A stretch of DNA of 40,732 nucleotides from Nitrospinaceae bacterium UBA7883 (GTDB taxonomy: Bacteria > Nitrospinota_A > UBA7883): contig DLRR01000004.1 in NCBI GenBank assembly GCA_002500605.1, forward strand, positions 14,728 to 55,459. Direction: 5' to 3'. The notes below the pieces were generated by a model that saw nothing but the letters and a program-made list of their open reading frames with translations, did no database searches and was not told the origin of the DNA. Positions 8,500 to 15,736 of this stretch are shown one piece after another; position 1 is the stretch's first letter; every line of letters starts with the position of its first letter. The translations under genes were made by a program, and so were the position numbers.

Positions 8500-9183
8500 A
8501 TGACGATAAAAGAGAATATAGCGCTCGTTAAGAAACGCATGGAACAAGCCGCTCGCAGGTCTGGCAGATCAAAAGAATGCGTAGAACTTGTTGCGGTTTC
8601 AAAAAAAGCAGATATTAAAGCAGCGCTAGAGGTGTTAAATACCGATGTGTTTATTTTGGGCGAATCCCGTGTTCAAGAAGCAAAGCGCAAATTTAAAAAA
8701 ATAGGTGCTGCGGCCAAGTGGCATCTCGTAGGATCATTGCAAACCAATAAGGCCAAGTATTGTCCTGGACTTTTCGACTTAATCCATTCAGTGGATCGTA
8801 TAGAGTTATTCAAGGAGCTAGATAGTCAAGCCAAAAAACATGGCACTATTTTGAATGTTTTGTTGCAAGTTAATGTTTCAGGAGAAAAACAAAAGTCGGG
8901 GTGTGATCCTAACAAAGCTGAAGACATTCTTAAAGAAGCAGCACTTCTGCAATGGTTAACGGTTAGGGGGTTGATGACAATTCCACCATTATGCCCAGAC
9001 CCTGAGAATAGCCGTTCTTACTACAAATCGCTTGTTGAACTTAAAATCGGACTTGAACGGAGCGGGATCGAAGAGATATCCTTAAAAGAGTTATCTATGG
9101 GAATGTCTAATGACTACGAAGTGGCAATAGAGGAAGGTGCTACACTGGTGCGCGTAGGAAATGCAATTTTTGGCAATATATGA
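8500..9183 (+). CDS. yggS: PLP homeostasis protein, YggS/PROSC family
   Basis: Pyridoxal-5'-phosphate-binding protein of the alanine-racemase fold, involved in vitamin B6 and amino/keto-acid balance rather than a known catalytic step. The 227-residue product has the PLP lysine K35 in VAVSKKAD, then LGESRVQEA, KWHLVGSLQTNKAKY, HSVDRIEL, LLQVNVSGEKQKSG, RGLMTIPP and the phosphate-binding end LSMGMSNDYEVAI and LVRVGNAIFG. It is followed by proC and yggT, the widely conserved yggS-proC-yggT order, which supports the call. The ATG at 8500 is the first start and gives the normal family length. Confidence 0.95.
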   Translation: MTIKENIALVKKRMEQAARRSGRSKECVELVAVSKKADIKAALEVLNTDVFILGESRVQEAKRKFKKIGAAAKWHLVGSLQTNKAKYCPGLFDLIHSVDRIELFKELDSQAKKHGTILNVLLQVNVSGEKQKSGCDPNKAEDILKEAALLQWLTVRGLMTIPPLCPDPENSRSYYKSLVELKIGLERSGIEEISLKELSMGMSNDYEVAIEEGATLVRVGNAIFGNI

Positions 9184-9295
9184 GACACTAAATTTATTTG
9201 GATTTAAGCTTAGTACAACCTAGCCTTGTACGATTTTACGGTTTTTTTAAGGCTCTAACGACTATTCCATAACTCACTAAACGGAAAAATTACAA

Positions 9296-10111
9296 TTGTT
9301 AAAGAAACAAGCAGTAGCTTTCATTGGCGCTGGTTTTATGGGTCAGGCTCTGATTAGAGGCTTGATCAAGTCTGGGTGCTTGGTTGCAAAACAAATTACC
9401 ATTTCTGATTCTAACGAACGAATCGTCTCAGATGTTGTAAGCCAATTTAAAGTAAATGCAGCCAAGTCAAACGAAAAAGCAGTTGAAAGAGCCAGTATAG
9501 TTATTCTAGCGGTAAAACCACAAGATTTGCCATCTGTAATAAAAAGTTTAGGTAAAAAGCTTGGAAAGGAAAAGCTGATTATATCAATAGCAGCAGGGGT
9601 TACCATCAATACTATATGTGACCTTTTGCCTGAAAAAGCCAGGGTTGTTCGTGCCATGCCAAACATTGCTGCCACAATTGGAGAATCAGCCAGTGCCATC
9701 TGTTTGAGTGAAGCAGCAACAGATACTGATTTGGTTATGGCAAAAAAAATATTCGATGCAGTAGGCGAATCAGTTGTTGTGGATGAATCTTTGATGGACT
9801 CGGTCACGGGTTTGTCTGGATCAGGGCCAGCATTTGTGTTTGTCTTTTTAGATGCTTTGATCGAGGCTGGGGTTCGAAGTGGATTGACGCGTGAAATGGC
9901 TACTAAGCTGGCTAGTCATACAATGTATGGGTCTGCTAAGCTTGCTATAGAAACAGGTGAAAAACCATCCTCTATAAAAGACAGAGTAAGTTCGCCTGGT
10001 GGCACTACCTTGGCTGGTCTTTCAGTGCTTGACACAGGTACTTTTAAAAGAGAAGTATTAAAAGCAGTTGAGGCAGCCAGGAAAAGGTCAAAGGAATTGA
10101 GCAACAAGTGA
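9296..10111 (+). CDS. proC: Pyrroline-5-carboxylate reductase
   Basis: Last step of proline biosynthesis: NAD(P)H-dependent reduction of 1-pyrroline-5-carboxylate to proline. The 271-residue protein starts with a Rossmann nucleotide-binding fold (FIGAGFMGQALIRGL). It also shows ILAVKPQDL, RAMPNIAATIGES and the dimerisation/active-site region VTGLSGSGPAFVF, ending with SSPGGTTLAGLSVL. The start is TTG at 9296; no later start would preserve the first beta strand. It lies 112 bp after yggS and 19 bp before yggT. Confidence 0.96.
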   Translation: MLKKQAVAFIGAGFMGQALIRGLIKSGCLVAKQITISDSNERIVSDVVSQFKVNAAKSNEKAVERASIVILAVKPQDLPSVIKSLGKKLGKEKLIISIAAGVTINTICDLLPEKARVVRAMPNIAATIGESASAICLSEAATDTDLVMAKKIFDAVGESVVVDESLMDSVTGLSGSGPAFVFVFLDALIEAGVRSGLTREMATKLASHTMYGSAKLAIETGEKPSSIKDRVSSPGGTTLAGLSVLDTGTFKREVLKAVEAARKRSKELSNK

Positions 10112-10130
10112 CTTATGGTAGTATCGTGTC

Positions 10131-10427
10131 ATGTTTATTATAGGTAATTTTCTAATTGCTATAGCACAGGTCATTAATATTGCGCTTACATTATACTTGT
10201 GGACAGTAATAATCCGTGCGCTGATATCATGGGTTAACCCGGATCCATATAATCCAATCGTTACTTTTCTTTATAGAGTTACAGAGCCTGCGCTAAGACC
10301 GATTCAAAAGTTTATTCCAATGGCTGGAGGCATAGACTTTTCTCCAGTAGTGCTGATACTAGTAATTTACTTTATGCAGTTTTTCCTGGTAACTTCATTA
10401 ATGCAGATTGGTCAAGCACTGCAATGA
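10131..10427 (+). CDS. yggT: YggT family integral membrane protein
   Basis: Small inner-membrane protein of 98 residues with two hydrophobic segments (about residues 5-30 and 65-95) separated by a short loop containing SWVNPDPYNPIV, RVTEPALRPIQKF and the downstream GGIDFSP, the conserved family signature. Function is not firmly established; relatives have been linked to osmotic tolerance in bacteria and to thylakoid proteins in plastids. It is the third gene of the yggS-proC-yggT set. The yggU/DUF167 gene that often follows is not found here. Confidence 0.92.
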   Translation: MFIIGNFLIAIAQVINIALTLYLWTVIIRALISWVNPDPYNPIVTFLYRVTEPALRPIQKFIPMAGGIDFSPVVLILVIYFMQFFLVTSLMQIGQALQ

Positions 10428-10467
10428 AAGTGAATGTGCACCAAAAGGCAATCGTTGCAACAAAAGC

Positions 10468-10602
10468 ATGACTAATAAGATCATTAAAGTGGCCTTGGTG
10501 TTGAACGATGAGCTATCGAAGATTTGGCTACTAGGATATAATTCGTATTTATTTAAACGCGAACAGTCTGGTAAGTTAACTGAGCGACAATTAAAGGATT
10601 AA
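10468..10602 (+). CDS. Very small ORF, unknown function
   Basis: A possible 44-residue protein starting at ATG 10468 (MTNKIIKVALVLNDELSKIW...). It begins 40 bp after yggT and ends 4 bp before the lipoprotein start, a spacing suggesting a translated cistron. The frame also opens upstream to a TTG at 10408, inside yggT. It has no recognisable domain, no signal peptide and no Shine-Dalgarno at the ATG. It does not resemble YggU (DUF167), which often sits here. It may be real, a remnant, or chance. Confidence 0.3.
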   Translation: MTNKIIKVALVLNDELSKIWLLGYNSYLFKREQSGKLTERQLKD

Positions 10603-10606
10603 TTGA

Positions 10607-10987
10607 TTGAAACGTATATTCATAATACTTGTTGCATCCTTTCTATTCACCGGATGTGTGTGGATAGTGGCAGCTGGTAGCACTGGAACTATGGGCGCAT
10701 TTGCCTGGCACGATGGCAATCTCGCCCGAAATTATGGTGAACCAATTCCAATAACTTTTGAGGCAACTCTGAACGCTTGCAAGTTGCAGGGTCTCAACGT
10801 GACATCGGCAGAACTCTATTCACATCGGGGTCGAGTGATAGTAAAAAATAGTAATGATGAAACTATAAGAATCTTTCTGGAAAAATGGACAGAGTTCGAG
10901 ACTAGAATCACAGTCAGAGTGGGGTTGCTAGGGGATATAGACCTTTCCAGACAGATCCACAGCGAGGTAGCCAATAGCCTCAGATGA
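10607..10987 (+). CDS. Predicted lipoprotein, DUF3568-like
   Basis: A 126-residue protein with a lipoprotein signal peptide: KR, a hydrophobic core, and lipobox LFTGC with lipidation at C17. The mature part has GTMGAFAWHDGNLARNYGEPI followed by an alpha/beta domain, resembling DUF3568 lipoproteins of Deltaproteobacteria, whose function is unknown. The start is TTG at 10607, with AAAGGA about 8 nt upstream. The residue after Cys is Val, not Asp, so outer-membrane targeting is plausible if Lol rules apply. It follows the yggS-proC-yggT genes and the tiny ORF, probably in the same transcript. Confidence 0.7.
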   Translation: MKRIFIILVASFLFTGCVWIVAAGSTGTMGAFAWHDGNLARNYGEPIPITFEATLNACKLQGLNVTSAELYSHRGRVIVKNSNDETIRIFLEKWTEFETRITVRVGLLGDIDLSRQIHSEVANSLR

Positions 10988-11036
10988 CAGATTTTGTCCA
11001 AGTTCAAGCGTACATCTAATAAACTAGAAACCGACA

Positions 11037-11073
11037 ACCCACTTTAATAAAGGCAATTCCTTTCAGAATGTGG
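11037..11073 (+). terminator. Nested stem-loop after the lipoprotein gene, possible weak terminator
   Basis: An outer stem CCCAC (11037-11041) / GTGGG (11069-11073) encloses an inner perfect hairpin AAAGG-CAATT-CCTTT (11048-11062). It is followed by ATTTATA rather than a clean U-run, so termination is uncertain. It lies 50 bp after the lipoprotein stop and before the glycosyltransferase cluster. Confidence 0.3.
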
Positions 11074-11200
11074 GATTTATAAGAGTACTGTTCAAGTTAA
11101 AGTGTATTTGTTTTATAAAGTGATTTGGATTATTAAACTTGTCAACACAATTGAATTTGGCTTGCAGTCCACTTACAAATGAAGGTTCTGGCCATAGAAT

Positions 11201-12355
11201 ATGAGTCAAGGAGTCGCAATTGATCTTAGGGCCTTACAGTATGGTTTCAAGGCGCACAAAAAAAGAGGTATAGGCGAATATACTAGAAACCTTGTATCAC
11301 GGAAGAGCCTAGCTTCACCTAAACTTGAGATTACTGCGTTTCACGATCCTCTCCTCGATACTAGCGAAGTGGAAAAGTATGATTCATTGCCATTTCCAGC
11401 ACCAGCTTCGAAATTGTTTACTCCTTTCATCAGCAAAAATGCAATAAATAACATTTTTTACTGCCGCAGTTTAAACAAAGCAATGAAGCAGTGTGGTGCC
11501 AAACTATTATTTTTCCCTACACATTTGGACGTCCCATTTGGTCTAAGTCGCCCTTTTGCTGTAACTGCCCACGATTTAATCCAAGTAGCTGTAAAAGGTG
11601 AAAATGAAACAATTATGAAAAAAATTGATTTTGTTCGTCAAAAGACAGCGCTTCAAAAAGCCGTAATTATCATCTCTGTTTCCGAACATACAAAGCACGA
11701 CATAGTAAATTATGCAGACATTAACCCTGATAAAATTGTTACGATCCACAACGGTGTGGGATCGCAATTTTGCCGGTTAAAACCTGGAGAAGGGGTAGAC
11801 ATAAACTTACCAAAAAAGTTTATCCTAAACGTTGGTGGCATTGACAAACGAAAAAACGTTGCCCTCTTATTCAATGCATTTTCGCACCTTCTTCGGCACG
11901 ATCCAGAGTATCACCTAGTAATAACAGGTGAGATTGAAACCGATTCACAGTACATCGATTTCAAGAAGCAACTCAACAATATGGGGCTAGGGTCAAAAGT
12001 GATACCAATGGGGTTTGTTGACTCTCAGACGCTGGTAACACTGTACAACAGGGCAACCGTGTTTTTCTATCCTAGCCTATACGAAGGATTTGGACTACCA
12101 ATACTCGAGGCCATGGCGTGTGGCGCCCCAGTGATATCAACCAATCGATCCTCTATACCAGAAGTGGCTGGAGACGCGGCAATATTAGTAAACCCAAATG
12201 ATCCTAAGCTTTGCTGTGAGGCATTGCTTGATTTGTGCAATTCAAAAAATAAGCAGGGCAGTTTGCGGGACGCAGGCATTAAACAGGCAGCACTTTTTTC
12301 TTGGGAAAAATGTACTGGAGAAACATTCGACACTTTACTTAAAGCCTCAAGCTGA
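11201..12355 (+). CDS. GT4-family glycosyltransferase
   Basis: A 384-residue retaining glycosyltransferase with two Rossmann-like domains (GT-B fold). The N-terminal acceptor domain includes a glycine loop region (KKRGIGEYTRNL). The C-terminal donor domain has FILNVGGIDKRKNV, VFFYPSLYEGFGLPILEAM near residues 290-305 (the E-x7-E motif), and CGAPVISTNRSSIPEVAGDAA. This domain binds a nucleotide-sugar; mannosyl- or other hexosyl-transfer is typical of GT4 but the donor cannot be told. It ends 4 bp before the LptF-like gene, so envelope polysaccharide or LPS assembly is the likely setting. A possible promoter, TTGTTT-17-TATTAA, lies around 11109-11137. Confidence 0.9.
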   Translation: MSQGVAIDLRALQYGFKAHKKRGIGEYTRNLVSRKSLASPKLEITAFHDPLLDTSEVEKYDSLPFPAPASKLFTPFISKNAINNIFYCRSLNKAMKQCGAKLLFFPTHLDVPFGLSRPFAVTAHDLIQVAVKGENETIMKKIDFVRQKTALQKAVIIISVSEHTKHDIVNYADINPDKIVTIHNGVGSQFCRLKPGEGVDINLPKKFILNVGGIDKRKNVALLFNAFSHLLRHDPEYHLVITGEIETDSQYIDFKKQLNNMGLGSKVIPMGFVDSQTLVTLYNRATVFFYPSLYEGFGLPILEAMACGAPVISTNRSSIPEVAGDAAILVNPNDPKLCCEALLDLCNSKNKQGSLRDAGIKQAALFSWEKCTGETFDTLLKASS

Positions 12356-12359
12356 TTCC

Positions 12360-13505
12360 ATGCGTGTATTAGACCGATATATAATCACAGAACTTATTAA
12401 GGTTTTTTTTATCGCCTTATTTGTACTTTTCTCCGTATTAATATTAGAGAAAGTAAATTTCTTATCACATATGCTTTTAACTCAGCATGCGCCACTATTG
12501 ATAATAGTAGAATTAATGCTTTTCATTTCTCCGACGTTTTTAACCCTGGCAATCCCGCTTGCAGTATTAATGGCTACACTGATGGCGTTCTCGCGGTTTT
12601 CGGCTGACAATGAAATAATTGCAATGGGTTCAAGTGGTATTTCACCTTACAGGCTATTAATTCCTGCGCTTGTTGTATCATCGGTCGCTGCTGCAATAAC
12701 CCTGCTTCTAACTACCAGCATCAACCACAAAGGGAATATTGCATTTCGAACAACAGTGATCAAAATACTTCAGTCGAACTTTAATCTTGATATCAAAGAA
12801 AGGCGTTTTCATTCCAGCTTTCCTGGTCTAGTTATATATGTAAACAATAATGAAGGAAATAAGCTGAAGGGTGTTTTTATAGCTGACCATAGGCTAAGTA
12901 AGCGCCCAAAAATCATAGAAGCTGCCGAAGGAGTTATGCTTTTCTCAAAAAATAGTGAATTTATAACAATGCGGTTAACCGATGGGACTTCTCATTCGGA
13001 AACTAAAGGGGGATCATATCGTACCATTACGTTCCAGCAATATGATTTGACCATAGATTTAACTCAGAAACTTAGCGAACCTTTGGAAAAAGAAATCCCC
13101 CAGTTATCAATCACCGAATTGCGCAACCGAATAAAAACTCGAATGAATGAAGGACTATCTGTTAGCCGAGAAAGTGTTGCCTTGCACAAAAAATTTTCTA
13201 TCCCATTTGGGTGTTTGGTGCTTGGCTTTATGGGTGTTTCAGTGGGATTAGTTACATATAAAAAAAGCTCGGCTAGTGGTTTCGGATGGGGAGTGTTGCT
13301 AATAGTATTGAATTACATTCTTCTCATGGTTGGACAAGGATTAGGTGAAGGGGAAAAGATTCCAGCCGCGCTATCAATGTGGGGGCCCAATGTTATTATG
13401 GGTGCCATCGGAGTATGGTTGATGATTCGAGTAACAAAAGACACTATGCCAATAATACAGGACACATCGAATAAGCTCTCCACAAAAGACAACAAGTCAA
13501 AATAG
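12360..13505 (+). CDS. lptF: LPS export permease, LptF/LptG (YjgP/YjgQ) family
   Basis: Inner-membrane permease of the lipopolysaccharide transport machine, working with the LptB ATPase and the periplasmic bridge. The 381-residue protein starts MRVLDRYIITELIKVFF, the standard family start. Three hydrophobic segments follow in the first 120 residues, then a periplasmic beta-jellyroll domain (about 130-265), then three C-terminal membrane helices from about residue 280. The frame opens 162 nt earlier, but the ATG at 12360, 4 bp after the glycosyltransferase stop, gives the correct N-terminus. Only one copy is present although the machine needs an LptF/LptG pair, so the partner must lie elsewhere. 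LptF versus LptG is not certain from sequence alone. Confidence 0.88.
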   Translation: MRVLDRYIITELIKVFFIALFVLFSVLILEKVNFLSHMLLTQHAPLLIIVELMLFISPTFLTLAIPLAVLMATLMAFSRFSADNEIIAMGSSGISPYRLLIPALVVSSVAAAITLLLTTSINHKGNIAFRTTVIKILQSNFNLDIKERRFHSSFPGLVIYVNNNEGNKLKGVFIADHRLSKRPKIIEAAEGVMLFSKNSEFITMRLTDGTSHSETKGGSYRTITFQQYDLTIDLTQKLSEPLEKEIPQLSITELRNRIKTRMNEGLSVSRESVALHKKFSIPFGCLVLGFMGVSVGLVTYKKSSASGFGWGVLLIVLNYILLMVGQGLGEGEKIPAALSMWGPNVIMGAIGVWLMIRVTKDTMPIIQDTSNKLSTKDNKSK

Positions 13506-13516
13506 GAATCCACTAA

Positions 13517-14077
13517 TTGAATACTTTGCTTCAGTACGACGAAAAGCTATTCTTAATAATCAACAATGATTTTTCAAGCCCTTCTTTAGACGGACTAATG
13601 TCCTTTTTTACAACAGCTGGTGATGCGGCAGGTTGGGTTATCTTAGGTCTGGTCGCAATTGTTATGACCGCTGGAAAGGACGTGGGAAGAAAATTACTTA
13701 CTTTTATATTGACCGTTATAATAGCAAGTTTGATCCTACATGGTGCTAAAATGTATTTCGATAGAGACCGTCCCTTGAAAAATTTCTCTTCAAGAATCAG
13801 CAATGGAGAGGTGATAGTAAAAACACCAATTGGTCCATTATATCATGGGTCATTTCCATCTGGCCACGCCCAAGCTTCGTTTACAGTTGCAACATTCTTT
13901 GCCCTTTATTACAGGCATTACAGAGTGCTGCTATTCTTAGCTGCTGCTGCAGTGGCTTTTTCACGAGTATATTTAGGAGTGCACTACCCTTCGGATGTAT
14001 TAGCCGGTGCAATTCTTGGATGGTCAGTAGCATTTATAGTATTTAAACTTGACCCAAAAACTCCCGGCCGGGCTTAA
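13517..14077 (+). CDS. PAP2-family membrane phosphatase
   Basis: A 186-residue integral membrane phosphatase with the three PAP2 motifs: KMYFDRDRP (C1), GSFPSGHA (C2) and SRVYLGVHYPSDVLAG (C3, catalytic His). About five hydrophobic helices are visible. Family members dephosphorylate undecaprenyl diphosphate, phosphatidylglycerophosphate or lipid A. Its place after a glycosyltransferase and an LPS export permease suggests an undecaprenyl-diphosphate or lipid A substrate, but this is inference. The start is TTG at 13517, with AGGA about 9 nt upstream. The gene ends within a hairpin (14069-14086). Confidence 0.9.
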   Translation: MNTLLQYDEKLFLIINNDFSSPSLDGLMSFFTTAGDAAGWVILGLVAIVMTAGKDVGRKLLTFILTVIIASLILHGAKMYFDRDRPLKNFSSRISNGEVIVKTPIGPLYHGSFPSGHAQASFTVATFFALYYRHYRVLLFLAAAAVAFSRVYLGVHYPSDVLAGAILGWSVAFIVFKLDPKTPGRA

Positions 14078-14086
14078 TAAAGCCCG
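14069..14086. terminator. Hairpin spanning the PAP2 stop, possible terminator for the convergent mtrH-like gene
   Basis: A perfect 7-bp stem, CGGGCTT (14069-14075) / AAGCCCG (14080-14086), with an AATA loop. In the minus direction it is followed after about 8 nt by TTTTT, which could end the mtrH-like transcript. In the plus direction the T-run is about 20 nt away. It overlaps the last codons and stop of the PAP2 gene. Confidence 0.4.
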
Positions 14087-14127
14087 TAACCGAAAGTGAT
14101 TGAGTAATTTTTTTCAACAGAGGCCCG

Positions 14128-15138
14128 TTACTTTGATTTTCGGAGCCATTTCCTTTTCTTCTCAACACCAGCAAGCTTGTCATGGAATTCCTTTACAACA
14201 TCTGGAAAGAGAAGGTTAAACGGATGATTTGGATTCTCGGGGAGTTCTTTATACTCATCCATTATCATAGCGGCAATGTTACATTGAGCAATTGCAACAC
14301 CTGGGTAAATCCTATTCATTGCTTCAATAGGGCCGTACATTATCCAATCGGCACCAAGTGACGATACAGCCTCAGTAGCAACGTCAACACCTTTGAAACC
14401 GTCTGCGTCTCCATTTACTAGTTTTTTGGCGTCCTTCATCCACATATAAACACCATTGGCGGGGCCAGAGCCTGCTGGTAGTCCATGTTTTTCTTTTATG
14501 ATGCGCATGGCATTGTTGCAGATCATCGACGTAGGTAAATGCATGACCGAACAGTCACAAAGAATTGATTCAAACTTGTATGGCTCCAGTAGTGGCCACA
14601 TCTTATCAAGGCATTTAAGGCGGCCGGTAGAAAAATCATCTTGAGCATCCCAAAGACCAAGAACTACGTGTTTAACACCGAGTTTAGCAATTTCTTCAAT
14701 CTCTTTTGGTAAATCCTTTTCCCAAAAAGAAAGGGAGTTATAGAGATAACGATCCATCTGACCTAACTCAGCAACAGCTTCAGCTGCAGGCCGTTTGACT
14801 TTTGTCATGTAAGCATCTGACGCAAATGGCATGCCCGACTCTTCTGTTGTTTCTACAAAAAACTCAATGTACTGTTTCATCTCATCACCTGTATTGGCAA
14901 CCATGTCAACCAGTGAAGGAAGTCCAGTTTTCTTCTCGAGAATCTCAAGTGCACGAATCTGTTTAACAGCCTCTTCACGATCGAAGTCAACTTTGCCTTT
15001 CCTAGAGTTAACGATCTTGTCGCCAGGCCAAAACATGTTCCCGATCATGAGGGGAGGGTTGTTACCAGGTTGTCCGCCCACGACCCTTCCACCGATTTTG
15101 CTTTCTACCTGTTCTACTTCAAATCTTAAATCAAACAT
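14128..15138 (-). CDS. MtrH/CmuB-family methylcorrinoid:pterin methyltransferase
   Basis: A 336-residue protein of the tetrahydromethanopterin S-methyltransferase subunit H family. Recognisable stretches are GGRVVGGQPGNNPPLMIG, FDREEAVKQIRALEILEKKTG, SLVDMVANTGDEMKQYIEFF, RYLYNSLSFW, GVKHVVLGLWD and HGLPAGSGPANG. Archaeal MtrH moves a methyl group from methyl-H4MPT to a corrinoid. Bacterial relatives such as CmuB use tetrahydrofolate and act in methylotrophy or demethylation. With no other Mtr subunits here, a corrinoid/THF role is the likeliest. No corrinoid protein or substrate methyltransferase is adjacent. A GAGGGG lies close to the ATG at 15138, and the leader can form a three-way junction. 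The family call is strong; the substrate is unknown. Confidence 0.8.
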   Translation of the reverse strand: MFDLRFEVEQVESKIGGRVVGGQPGNNPPLMIGNMFWPGDKIVNSRKGKVDFDREEAVKQIRALEILEKKTGLPSLVDMVANTGDEMKQYIEFFVETTEESGMPFASDAYMTKVKRPAAEAVAELGQMDRYLYNSLSFWEKDLPKEIEEIAKLGVKHVVLGLWDAQDDFSTGRLKCLDKMWPLLEPYKFESILCDCSVMHLPTSMICNNAMRIIKEKHGLPAGSGPANGVYMWMKDAKKLVNGDADGFKGVDVATEAVSSLGADWIMYGPIEAMNRIYPGVAIAQCNIAAMIMDEYKELPENPNHPFNLLFPDVVKEFHDKLAGVEKKRKWLRKSK

Positions 15139-15177
15139 TTTCCCCTCTTATCTATTTTTAAAAGGCTTAAGTGATTA

Positions 15178-15261
15178 GGGTACGTTTTTACAAACAAACG
15201 TCCTGTTAAGGGGCTTTGCCCCAGTCTATAATGCCTACTATATTAGGCAAAAGGCGTACCC
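15178..15261 (-). ncRNA. Candidate structured 5' leader (three-way junction) upstream of the mtrH-like gene
   Basis: A closing 7-bp stem GGGTACG (15178-15184) / CGTACCC (15255-15261) encloses two perfect hairpins: GGGGC-TTT-GCCCC (15210-15222) and TGCCTA-CTATAT-TAGGCA (15232-15249). As minus-strand RNA it would sit 40-123 nt before the mtrH-like ATG. A possible -10 box (GATAAT on the minus strand, about 20 nt upstream of the stem) fits a leader transcript. It matches no riboswitch class I recognise. It could be a regulatory leader or a folded DNA repeat. Confidence 0.4.
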
Positions 15262-15596
15262 AAAAAAAGCTAACAGTAAATTATCATCGTTATTGCTAAC
15301 TATTTGTTAAGTAATACTTTATAATGCACCTTTTGTCTCCCATTTGCTGAATGGACGTAGACAACAGTAACCAAGTTACAACATGTAACAAGTTTTAAGG
15401 TGATTTAACCAAATATTAGGATTCCATGCAACCTGAAATTTACTTTCAAGTGCTGCCGACACTTATGCATATTGGGTTTAGTAACAATAAAAATGTTAAT
15501 TACATCTGATAAGAATAAATAACTAGATGAACCATTCTTTTCTGAAAACATGTCAGCTACATTTATTGATCGTGTATAATCACTTTCTCATATTCT
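15262..15596. other. Intergenic region between the mtrH-like leader and tRNA-Leu
   Basis: No coding region is seen. It contains a 15-bp dyad GTTACA-ACA-TGTAAC (15375-15389), possibly an operator. A TATAAT at 15575-15580 lies 17 nt before tRNA-Leu and is the likely -10 of the tRNA promoter; its -35 is weak. Confidence 0.4.
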
Positions 15597-15683
15597 GCCG
15601 GAGTGGTGGAACTGGTAGACGCGCTGGACTCAAAATCCAGTACGGGCAACCGTGTGTGGGTTCGAGCCCCACCTCCGGCACCA
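15597..15683 (+). tRNA. tRNA-Leu (anticodon CAA)
   Basis: An 87-nt class II tRNA with encoded CCA. Acceptor stem GCCGGAG pairs with CTCCGGC. The anticodon stem CTGGA/TCCAG encloses loop CTCAAAA, giving anticodon CAA, which reads UUG. A long variable arm follows, then the T arm GTGGG-TTCGAGC-CCCAC. The class II variable arm and anticodon agree on leucine. A TATAAT lies just upstream. Confidence 0.97.
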
Positions 15684-15736
15684 CCAAATGCAATAACTTG
15701 CTTATTTTGCTCCAACGCCAATTGTTTTGGGATAGC

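Noticed and set aside
15684..15736. Terminator after tRNA-Leu (GCAA-TAAC-TTGC then TTATTTT)
   Set aside because: Only a 4-bp stem; too weak to call.
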